From: Pararhizobium sp.
GTDB taxonomy: Bacteria; Pseudomonadota; Alphaproteobacteria; Rhizobiales; Rhizobiaceae
Reading direction: 5' to 3'
NCBI GenBank assembly: GCA_017794825.1
Contig: CP051237.1
Coordinates: forward strand, 2,728,001-2,792,000
DNA: 64,000 nucleotides
The notes under the pieces are model-generated. The model ran no database searches, was not told where the DNA came from, and saw nothing but the letters and a program-made list of their open reading frames with translations. Shown in pieces: positions 57,519 to 64,000 of the stretch. How positions within the stretch are numbered: position 1 is the first letter of the stretch; every line of letters begins with the position of its first letter. Position numbers and translations under genes: made by a program.

Positions 57519-58110
57519 AACAGAAAGCGAAAGCCGACCCGATCGCCGACGCATGCCGTTCATCGCCTTCCTGCCGGTTGTGATCTTCGCGATTCTCGCG
57601 ATCGTCTTCTTCGGCGTTTTGACCTCCGGCCGCGATGTGTCGGAAATACCTTCGGCGCTGATCGGCCAACAGGCCCCGTCTCTTGATCTTCCGCCACTGG
57701 AAGGTCTGACGCGCGACGGCGCGCCGGTCCCGGAGCTGACCGACGCGATGGTCGACGGCAAGCTGACCCTGGTCAATGTCTGGGCGAGCTGGTGCGTGCC
57801 CTGCCGTCAGGAGCATCCACTGCTGATGGAACTGGCGCAGGACGATCGCATTCGCGTCGTCGGCGTCAACTACAAGGACAAGAACGCAAACGCCCTGCGG
57901 TTTCTCGGCGAACTTGGCAATCCCTACGCCGCCGTCGGCGTCGATCCCAATGGCGCAGCCGCCATCGACTGGGGAGTCTACGGAATCCCCGAAAGCTTCC
58001 TCGTCGCGCCTGACGGCGAAATCGTCTTCAAGCAGGTCGGCCCATTGAGCCCGACCAGCATCGCGCGCGACCTGATGCCGGCGGTGGAGAAGGCTCTGGC
58101 AGGATCCTGA
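57508..58110 (+). CDS. ccmG: Thiol:disulfide interchange protein CcmG (DsbE)
   Basis: Membrane-anchored thioredoxin that keeps apocytochrome c cysteines reduced; 200 residues. The N-terminal helix is about 16-36; the active site WASWCVPCR has Cys96 and Cys99. GVYGIPESFLVAPDG carries the cis-Pro loop typical of CcmG. The ccmE, ccmF, ccmH and ccmI genes are not here and must be elsewhere, as in other rhizobia where cycHJKL form a separate cluster. Confidence 0.95.
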   Translation: MAAETESESRPDRRRMPFIAFLPVVIFAILAIVFFGVLTSGRDVSEIPSALIGQQAPSLDLPPLEGLTRDGAPVPELTDAMVDGKLTLVNVWASWCVPCRQEHPLLMELAQDDRIRVVGVNYKDKNANALRFLGELGNPYAAVGVDPNGAAAIDWGVYGIPESFLVAPDGEIVFKQVGPLSPTSIARDLMPAVEKALAGS

Positions 58111-58150
58111 ATTCGTGGTAGATCGCGCCGCGTCAGCGGCGCCAGGAATG

Positions 58151-58807
58151 CTACTCCGCCGCCGAGCCTTCTTTTTCAGGCAAGGTGTGGCGCATGATCA
58201 TCGGCATCTGGCTCATGGTGAAGGCGATGGTGATCGGCATGATGCCCCAGACCTTGAAGGCGACCCAAAAATCCGTCGAGAACGAACGCCAGACGATCTC
58301 GTTGACGATCGCAAGGAAGACAAAAAACAGGCCCCAGCGCAAGGTGAGCTTGCGCCAGCCTTCCGCGTCCAGCCGGAAGGCGCTGTCGAAGACGTAGCCC
58401 AGCAACGATTTGCCGAATAGCAGCCCGCCGAGAAGCACGCCGGCGAACAGCATGTTGACGATGGTCGGCTTCATCTTGATGAAGGTGTCGTTCTGCAGCC
58501 AGAGCGTCAGCGCGCCGAAAATGAAGACGACGACGCCGGACACCAGCGGCATGATCGGCAGGGTGCGGGTCAGGATCCACGAAAGCGTCAGCGCGATCGC
58601 GGTTGCAATCATGAACAGACCGGTCGCCAGGAAGATCGGTCCGCCGAAGACCGACAGCGCCGGATAGGACTCGATCAGGCTCTCGCCGCGGGCGTTGGCG
58701 AAGAAGAAGACCATGAGCGGTCCGAGCTCGAGCGCCAGCTTGAGCACTGGATTGATGGTCTTTCTTTCCGTGCTGGACGGGTCTCGTTCAAACAGCGGCC
58801 GGTCCAT
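58151..58807 (-). CDS. yciB: Septation protein A (YciB / IspZ)
   Basis: 218-residue membrane protein with five or six hydrophobic helices. [46 protein letters not shown] and [27 protein letters not shown] are the family signatures in pieces. It takes part in cell-envelope synthesis and division-site integrity. It follows ftsY (17-bp gap) on the same strand and ends 40 bp from the convergent ccmG. Confidence 0.94.
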   Translation of the reverse strand: MDRPLFERDPSSTERKTINPVLKLALELGPLMVFFFANARGESLIESYPALSVFGGPIFLATGLFMIATAIALTLSWILTRTLPIMPLVSGVVVFIFGALTLWLQNDTFIKMKPTIVNMLFAGVLLGGLLFGKSLLGYVFDSAFRLDAEGWRKLTLRWGLFFVFLAIVNEIVWRSFSTDFWVAFKVWGIMPITIAFTMSQMPMIMRHTLPEKEGSAAE

Positions 58808-58824
58808 GCGGCTTACTCCAGGTC

Positions 58825-60618
58825 TCAGGTTTCTGACTTGCCGGCCGGAACGCCGGCGATTGCGGATGCGAATTCGCGCGCCTCGAAGGGCTCCAGATCC
58901 TCGACGCCTTCGCCGACGCCGATGAAATAGACCGGCAGCTTGTGCTTCGCCGAAATGGCGACGAGGATGCCGCCGCGCGCGGTGCCGTCGAGCTTGGTCA
59001 TGACCAGCCCGTTCACGCCCGCGACATTCTGGAAGATCTCCACCTGGCTGAGCGCGTTCTGGCCGGTGGTGGCGTCAAGCGTCTGAAGCACCGTGTGCGG
59101 GGCTTCCGGGTCGTTCTTGCCGAGAACGCGGACGATCTTTTCCAGCTCCGCCATCAGCTCGGCCTTGTTTTGCAGCCGGCCGGCCGTGTCGATGATCAGC
59201 ACGTCGCTGCCGGCTTCCTTCGCCTGCTTCCAGGCGTCGAATGCGAGGCCCGCCGCATCGGCGCCGAGCTTGGAGGAGACAACCGGAGACCCGGTGCGCT
59301 CGCCCCAGATCTTAAGCTGTTCAATCGCCGCTGCGCGGAACGTGTCGCCGGCGGCGAGCATGACGTCGAGACCGCCCTCGCGCAGCTTTGCGGCGAGCTT
59401 GCCGATCGTCGTGGTCTTGCCGGTGCCGTTGACCCCGACGACCAGCACGACATGCGGCTTGTGCGCCAGATCCAGTTCCAGCGGTTTTGCGACCGGCTCC
59501 AGCACCTTGACGATCTCGCTCGCCATGATGCGCTGCACTTCTTCCGTCGAGATGTCGCGGCCGTAGCGGCCCGATGACAGCGTGTCCGTGATGCGCAGCG
59601 CTGTTTCCAGTCCGAGATCGGACTGGATCAGCACGTCCTCGAGGTCCTGCAGCGTGTCCTCGTCCAGCTTGCGCTTGTTGAAGACGCCGCTGATCTGCTC
59701 GGTCAGTTGCGAGGTGGTGCGCGACAGGCCCTGTCTGAGCCGCGCGAAGAAGCCGCTCGGCTCGGCGACCGGCTCGAAGGCGGCTTCCACCGGTTGGGGT
59801 TCCGGTTCTTCCGGTTCTGAGGCGGCCGGTTCAGCTTCCTTCGGCGCTTCTGCCGCGGGCGTTTCTTCCGAAGGCGCCTTGGCTTCCATTGGCGCTGCCT
59901 CTTCCGCGGCAGCGTCGTCTTTGGCGTCCGTCCCGGCATCGGTTTCTACGTCCGTTTCCGGGTTCGCCGCCTGCGTTTCCGGTTCGGATGTCTGTTCGCT
60001 CTCGCCGGGCGTTGCATCTGCGGGCTTTTCGTCTGCCGCGGCTTCGTCATCCCCGGCCGGCGCCTCCGCGGCAGTCTCGTCCTCCGCCTCTGCGGGTGCT
60101 TCCGGCGTTTCCTCGGGCTTTTTCAAGCCGGGGAAAATCGGCGGCTGACGTCTCGCGAGCGCCGGCTTCCATTCCTCCCAGGAAGTGTCTTCTTCCACCG
60201 GCTTTTCCGCGGCGGCTGGCGCGGCCTCTTCCACCGGCTGCGGCTTGTCCTCCGCTGCCGGTTGCTCTTTGTCTTCCTGTTCGGAAACGGGTTCTTCCGG
60301 CTCGGTCTCCGCAAGCGCTTCGATATCGATTTCGAGCTCTATTTCGGGTTCCGTGTCCGGCGTTTCTTCTGTTTCGGCCTCCGGTTCCTCAGGCGGTTCA
60401 GGTTCCGGATCAGTCTGTGACGGCTCGACGGGCGCGCTGACCGCCGGCGGTATTTCGGGCGGCAGTTCGGGCAGGTCGGCCTGTTGCGGCTCGTCGTCCC
60501 ACTTCACTCGCGGAGAGGCGGCCCGGTTTTCGGCCGGCGCTTTGTTCGCGTCTTCGTTCTTGTCTTCCGTCTTCTTCGAGCTGAAGGAGAAGACCTTTTT
60601 GATAAAACCAAGTGCCAT
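58825..60618 (-). CDS. ftsY: Signal recognition particle receptor FtsY
   Basis: SRP receptor GTPase, 597 residues. The N-terminal basic patch is followed by a very acidic Glu/Pro/Ala-rich region (about 20-290), then N (about 300-385) and G domains. G1 is GVNGTGKT (395-402), G3 DTAGR and G4 [10 protein letters not shown]. The acidic region of about 270 residues is longer than the roughly 200 in E. coli and is repetitive. It ends 17 bp before yciB and starts flush against the mtaB stop. Confidence 0.97.
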   Translation of the reverse strand: MALGFIKKVFSFSSKKTEDKNEDANKAPAENRAASPRVKWDDEPQQADLPELPPEIPPAVSAPVEPSQTDPEPEPPEEPEAETEETPDTEPEIELEIDIEALAETEPEEPVSEQEDKEQPAAEDKPQPVEEAAPAAAEKPVEEDTSWEEWKPALARRQPPIFPGLKKPEETPEAPAEAEDETAAEAPAGDDEAAADEKPADATPGESEQTSEPETQAANPETDVETDAGTDAKDDAAAEEAAPMEAKAPSEETPAAEAPKEAEPAASEPEEPEPQPVEAAFEPVAEPSGFFARLRQGLSRTTSQLTEQISGVFNKRKLDEDTLQDLEDVLIQSDLGLETALRITDTLSSGRYGRDISTEEVQRIMASEIVKVLEPVAKPLELDLAHKPHVVLVVGVNGTGKTTTIGKLAAKLREGGLDVMLAAGDTFRAAAIEQLKIWGERTGSPVVSSKLGADAAGLAFDAWKQAKEAGSDVLIIDTAGRLQNKAELMAELEKIVRVLGKNDPEAPHTVLQTLDATTGQNALSQVEIFQNVAGVNGLVMTKLDGTARGGILVAISAKHKLPVYFIGVGEGVEDLEPFEAREFASAIAGVPAGKSET

Positions 60619-61905
60619 TTACGCTGCCTGACTGCCGGATTGGTGGTCGATGGGGGCGGCTGTGAGCCGGTCGCCATTCTGCCCGTCGATGGTCACGGAC
60701 ACAATCTCTCCCGGCCGGCCATCCCCGGTCTCCACCAGCGTGAAGTTTTCGGCGCGTCCGAGGCCGGGCCGCTCGATCAGCACCCTCTGTGTGGCGCCGA
60801 CCATGCGGTACAGGTGACGCTGATACGCCTCAACACCCTTTTCCCGCAGTCGCGCCGCCCGTTGCTTGATCAGGCCGCGGTCGTGCTGGGGCATGCGCGC
60901 GGCGGGCGTGCCCTCGCGCGGGGAATAGGGAAAGACGTGCAGATAGGCGAGATCGCAGTCGTCGACGAGAGACAGCGCATTGTCGAACATGGCTTCCGTC
61001 TCGGTCGGAAAGCCGGCGATGATGTCGGCGCCGAAGGCCATGTCCGGCCGCAAGGCGCGAACCGTGTCGCAGAAATCCACGGCGTCGGCGCGCAGATGCC
61101 GCCGCTTCATCCGCTTCAGCATCATGTCGTCGCCATGCTGAAGCGAAAGGTGAAGATGGGGCATGAAACGCGGCTCGCTGGCGATCAGCTCCATCAGGTG
61201 ATCGTCCGCCTCGATGGAATCGATCGAGGACAGGCGCAGCCGCTCGATCTCGGGAACCTCGTCCAGGATCGTGCGGGCGAGTTTCCCGAGCGTCGGCCGG
61301 CCGGGCAGGTCCGCGCCGTAGCTCGTCGCGTCCACGCCGGTCACAACCACTTCGCGATAGCCGTTGGCGGTGAGTTTCCTGACCTGTTCGACCACCGCGC
61401 CCATCGGCACGGAGCGCGAATTGCCGCGGCCATAGGGAATGATGCAGAAGGTGCAGCGATGGTCGCAGCCGTTCTGGACCTGCACGAAGGCGCGCGCGCG
61501 GCCCTCGATTGCGTCCACCATCTGCGGCGCGGTCGCCTTGACGCTCATGATGTCGTTGACGCGGATCTTTTCTTCCGCCGAAACGCCAAAATCCGGCAGC
61601 CGTCGATAGCTGGCCGATTTCAGCTTTTCCTCGTTGCCGAGAACGGCGTCGACTTCGTCCATGTCGGCGAAGCCTTCCGCCTCCGTCTGGGCGGCGCAGC
61701 CTGTCACGATGATGCGGGCGTGCGGATTGTCGCGTCTGGCGCGGCGGATCGTCTGCTTCGCCTGCCGCACCGCCTCGGCCGTCACCGCGCAGGTGTTCAC
61801 CAGGATAGCGTTGTTCAGGCCGGCGCCTTCCGCTTCGCGGCGCATGACCTCGGATTCGTAGGTGTTCAGCCGGCAGCCGAAGGTGATGATTTCGACGCCG
61901 CTCAC
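60619..61905 (-). CDS. mtaB: tRNA t6A37 methylthiotransferase MtaB
   Basis: Radical SAM enzyme that converts t6A37 to ms2t6A37 in tRNA, so it continues the modification started by TsaD, also in this window; 428 residues. Two clusters are visible: N-terminal cysteines (FGCRLN, NTCAVT, VTGCAAQ) and the radical-SAM C-x3-C-x2-C in [15 protein letters not shown]. The GTG at 61905 is chosen because it overlaps the dapF stop as GTGA and starts the fold (VEIITFGC); the frame goes on to 62127. Operon with dapF and ftsY. Confidence 0.93.
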   Translation of the reverse strand: MSGVEIITFGCRLNTYESEVMRREAEGAGLNNAILVNTCAVTAEAVRQAKQTIRRARRDNPHARIIVTGCAAQTEAEGFADMDEVDAVLGNEEKLKSASYRRLPDFGVSAEEKIRVNDIMSVKATAPQMVDAIEGRARAFVQVQNGCDHRCTFCIIPYGRGNSRSVPMGAVVEQVRKLTANGYREVVVTGVDATSYGADLPGRPTLGKLARTILDEVPEIERLRLSSIDSIEADDHLMELIASEPRFMPHLHLSLQHGDDMMLKRMKRRHLRADAVDFCDTVRALRPDMAFGADIIAGFPTETEAMFDNALSLVDDCDLAYLHVFPYSPREGTPAARMPQHDRGLIKQRAARLREKGVEAYQRHLYRMVGATQRVLIERPGLGRAENFTLVETGDGRPGEIVSVTIDGQNGDRLTAAPIDHQSGSQAA

Positions 61906-62786
61906 GAGACGGCTCCGGTTTCCGCTGCGTCCGGCTCCCAGACGCCGGTCTTCGGGTCGAGTGCGCCTGAAAATTCCCATTCGGCCGGCCCGGTCATGAT
62001 CACGTGGTCGTCGCGCTCGCGCCATTCGATGGCGAGCGGTCCGCCCGGCACATTGATCGTGACCGTTCGCCCGGTGCGACCGGTGCGGGCGGCCGAAACC
62101 GCAGCCGAACAGGCGGCCGATCCGCAAGCCCTTGTCAGGCCCGCGCCGCGCTCCCAGGTCCGCAGATCGATCTCCTTGTCCGACAGCACCCGCGCGATGG
62201 AGATATTGGCCCTTTCCGGGAACATCGGATGATGTTCGAGCAGCGGTCCGAACCGTTCCAGGTCGTAGACGTTGACGTCGTTTTCGACCCAGAAGATCGC
62301 ATGCGGATTGCCCATCGACATCACCGATGGCGAGTGCAGAACCGGCGCGTCTATCGGGCCGATCTGAAGTTCGATCATGCGGGTGTCGCGGAATTCTTCG
62401 GAAAGCGGGATCCGGTCCCAGCGGAATTCGGGCGTTCCCATGTCGACGGAAATCGAACCGTCATCGTGTTCGCTGGCGTTGAGAATGCCGGCGATGGTCT
62501 GAAAGGTGAAGACCCGCCGCCCGGTTTCGGCGGCCAGCGCCTGGACGACGCAGCGCATGCCGTTGCCGCAGGCCTGCGCCTTGGAGCCGTCGGAATTCAG
62601 GATGTCGATCCAGGCGTCCGTGCCTGCGCGCTTCGGATCGTGGATCGCCATGATCTGGTCGAAGGCGGTGCGGCTGTCAGAGGCTAGCGCGATTGCGGCT
62701 TCGGGCGTAACGACGTCGTCGCGGCCGCGCATGTCGACCACGAGTATGTCGTTTCCCAATCCGTTCATCTTCGCAAAAGGCGCCAT
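61902..62786 (-). CDS. dapF: Diaminopimelate epimerase
   Basis: Converts LL- to meso-diaminopimelate for lysine and peptidoglycan; 294 residues. Catalytic Cys73 (CGNGMRC) and Cys221 ([10 protein letters not shown]) are both present. The [12 protein letters not shown] start is the family signature. It leads the run dapF-mtaB-ftsY-yciB, with GTGA overlap to mtaB. Confidence 0.97.
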   Translation of the reverse strand: MAPFAKMNGLGNDILVVDMRGRDDVVTPEAAIALASDSRTAFDQIMAIHDPKRAGTDAWIDILNSDGSKAQACGNGMRCVVQALAAETGRRVFTFQTIAGILNASEHDDGSISVDMGTPEFRWDRIPLSEEFRDTRMIELQIGPIDAPVLHSPSVMSMGNPHAIFWVENDVNVYDLERFGPLLEHHPMFPERANISIARVLSDKEIDLRTWERGAGLTRACGSAACSAAVSAARTGRTGRTVTINVPGGPLAIEWRERDDHVIMTGPAEWEFSGALDPKTGVWEPDAAETGAVS

Positions 62787-62876
62787 CGTCCTGTCCGGTG
62801 CGGAATTTGAGCCGTATATGGCCGAAGTGCCGGTAAATTGCCAGTGCCCGTTGAAAAAAGCGTTACGGGGAAAATC

Positions 62877-63884
62877 TCAGCTTTCCGGGATGCGCCAGGC
62901 TTCGCCGGCGGTGAGCGGTCGAAAGCGCTCACGTTCGATCGCGCATCGTTCAAGGGCCGCGTGCAGCGCATGAACCGGATCCTCGATCCCCTCGTTGGTC
63001 AGTTGCACGGTGCCCCAGTGATGACCGACGGCGTAGGCCGCGCCGCAGAGCTTCAGGCCGGCCACGGCTTCCTCCGGATTCTGGTGCTGCGGCTTCATGA
63101 ACCAGCGCGGCTCGTAGGCGCCGATCGGGAGCAGCGCCAGGCGGAAATTTCCGTGTTTGCGCCGCGCCTCGCGATAGTTGACGCCGTCGTGAAACCCGGT
63201 GTCGCCGATATGGTAGACCTTGCCGGCTTCGCCCTCGATCACGAAGGCGGCCCAGAGCGCCATGCGCCGGTCGGTCGAACCGCGCGCCGACCAGTGATGG
63301 CAAGGTTCGAAATGCAGCGTCAGGCCCTGTTCGAGCTGGATCGTGTCGCCCCAGTCGCCGACGGCTATGCGCATGTCCGGAACGGCGCTCTTTACGATCG
63401 TGTCGTTGCCGAGCGGCGTCACCACAAGCGGATCGTGGTCCTGGCGCAGGCGCTTGAGCGTCTCCAGGTCGAGATGGTCGTAGTGGTTGTGCGTCAGAAG
63501 AACCGCGTCGATCGGCGGCAGATCGTCGAAAGCGATCCCGGGTTCAATGCGCCGCTTTGGCCCTGCGAAAGACAGGGGGCTCGTGCGTTCCGACCAGAGA
63601 GGATCGGTCAGCAGATTGACGCCGTCCATCTGCACCAGCATCGTGGCGTGGCCGACCATGGTGACGACGATGTCGCCGTTCTCCACCCGTTTTTCCGGCT
63701 TTGCGTTGAGGTGTGGGCTGTCATAGCGTTTCGGCCACCGCGCGCGTTTTTCGGTGAATTGCCATTTCAGGACGTCGCGCAAGGAGCCCGGCGCCTCGCC
63801 GCCAGGATTGAAAAACAGCTTTCCGTCGAAATGGTCCGTCTTCGGACCCTGATAATAGGGATTGGTTTTTCTGGCGCCGATCAT
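62877..63884 (-). CDS. MBL-fold metallo-hydrolase (NAPE-PLD/UlaG-like)
   Basis: 335 residues. The metal motif HxHxDH is in THNHYDHLD (His132, His134, Asp136, His137), and further ligands lie in FEPCHHWSARG, HIGDTGFHDG and the C-terminal VGHHWGT. FFNPGG and the N-terminal GARKTNPYYQGPKTDHFDGKLF in parts place it with the NAPE-PLD/L-ascorbate-lactonase-like branch. The true substrate is unknown; N-acyl phospholipids are possible. It stands alone 90 bp upstream of dapF. Confidence 0.9.
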   Translation of the reverse strand: MIGARKTNPYYQGPKTDHFDGKLFFNPGGEAPGSLRDVLKWQFTEKRARWPKRYDSPHLNAKPEKRVENGDIVVTMVGHATMLVQMDGVNLLTDPLWSERTSPLSFAGPKRRIEPGIAFDDLPPIDAVLLTHNHYDHLDLETLKRLRQDHDPLVVTPLGNDTIVKSAVPDMRIAVGDWGDTIQLEQGLTLHFEPCHHWSARGSTDRRMALWAAFVIEGEAGKVYHIGDTGFHDGVNYREARRKHGNFRLALLPIGAYEPRWFMKPQHQNPEEAVAGLKLCGAAYAVGHHWGTVQLTNEGIEDPVHALHAALERCAIERERFRPLTAGEAWRIPES

Positions 63885-63917
63885 TGTCGCTTTCAGATAG
63901 GCGCTCTGAAGACGCGT

Positions 63918-64000
63918 TCAATGCGCGGAGGACTTGGTGTTGGCGCTTTTCTCGCTGATGGCCACGACAGCGAGGGCGAGGACCGCAGTCATCAGCGCGG
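63918..64000 (-). CDS. C-terminal fragment of a membrane protein
   Basis: Only the last 26 or so residues are in the window: ALMTAVLALAVVAISEKSA followed by NTKSSAH and stop. A hydrophobic helix and a short polar tail suggest a multi-helix integral membrane protein, for example a permease. The rest lies beyond the window end, so nothing more specific can be said. Confidence 0.55.
   Translation of the reverse strand, partial: ALMTAVLALAVVAISEKSANTKSSAH

Overview
The window is about 64 kb of GC-rich chromosomal DNA from an alphaproteobacterium. Gene content and order point to Rhizobiales (Hyphomicrobiales): ftsK-lolA-xthA followed by a cyclic-nucleotide-binding protein and a CenR-type response regulator; tsaD-gpsA divergent from hemC-hemD-mitofilin-hemY; acnA divergent from ccmABCDG; and a dapF-mtaB-ftsY-yciB run. 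The genus cannot be fixed from the sequence. I see no rRNA, tRNA, CRISPR array, insertion sequence or prophage. Almost all of it is core chromosome, with a few accessory islets.

Layout. 1-2.4 kb: a TetR-controlled ABC exporter of the YbhG/YbhF type, cut by the window start, with a near-perfect 34-bp operator-like palindrome. 2.5-4.8 kb: a UbiH/COQ6-like hydroxylase divergent from a TesB thioesterase. 4.8-6.9 kb: glnK-amtB behind a sigma-54-like promoter and closed by a good terminator, then a very small tautomerase. 7.1-11.6 kb: ftsK (with a CtrA-type box upstream), lolA and xthA. 11.6-13.6 kb: a cyclic-nucleotide-binding protein and CenR on the minus strand, divergent from an L,D-transpeptidase-like protein. 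13.6-17.5 kb: minus-strand run of a DUF1761 protein, an ETF-beta lysine methyltransferase-like enzyme, an EVE protein, a YciI protein, gpsA and tsaD. 17.6-24.4 kb: plus-strand hemC, hemD, a bacterial mitofilin-like protein, hemY, a TerB-like protein and a class I glutamine amidotransferase. 24.36-24.70 kb: a gene-free stretch with three copies of a ~39-bp repeat.

24.7-38.8 kb: mixed housekeeping genes (MFS transporter, YggT, DUF167, ppa, GNAT, typA, M3 peptidase, argG, LysE, rlmN, IalB, DUF1232, PCD, thpR, SGNH esterase). 38.9-43.1 kb: a YbbA-YbbP-like ABC pair next to the divergent TesA-like esterase, then a Bax-inhibitor-1 family protein. 43.2-45.0 kb: a Pat-like acetyltransferase, DUF2794 and DUF1223. 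45.3-51.5 kb: the most accessory-looking part, with an orphan creatinase, a lipoprotein adaptor plus RND pump and an AraC regulator. 51.6-55 kb: a peroxiredoxin-like protein and acnA. 55.2-58.1 kb: ccmABCDG for cytochrome c maturation. 58.1-64 kb: yciB, ftsY, mtaB, dapF, a metallo-beta-lactamase-fold hydrolase and the tail of one more gene.

Together these genes cover nitrogen sensing and ammonium uptake, cell division and envelope control, haem synthesis with haem export for cytochrome c, the TCA cycle, translation quality (TypA, RlmN, TsaD, MtaB, FtsY) and efflux. No clearly new multi-gene system was found. The items most worth a second look are the intergenic repeat family, two exact TTAA-N7-TTAA (CtrA-type) boxes, the creatinase lacking catabolic neighbours, and the Mic60-like gene inside the haem cluster.
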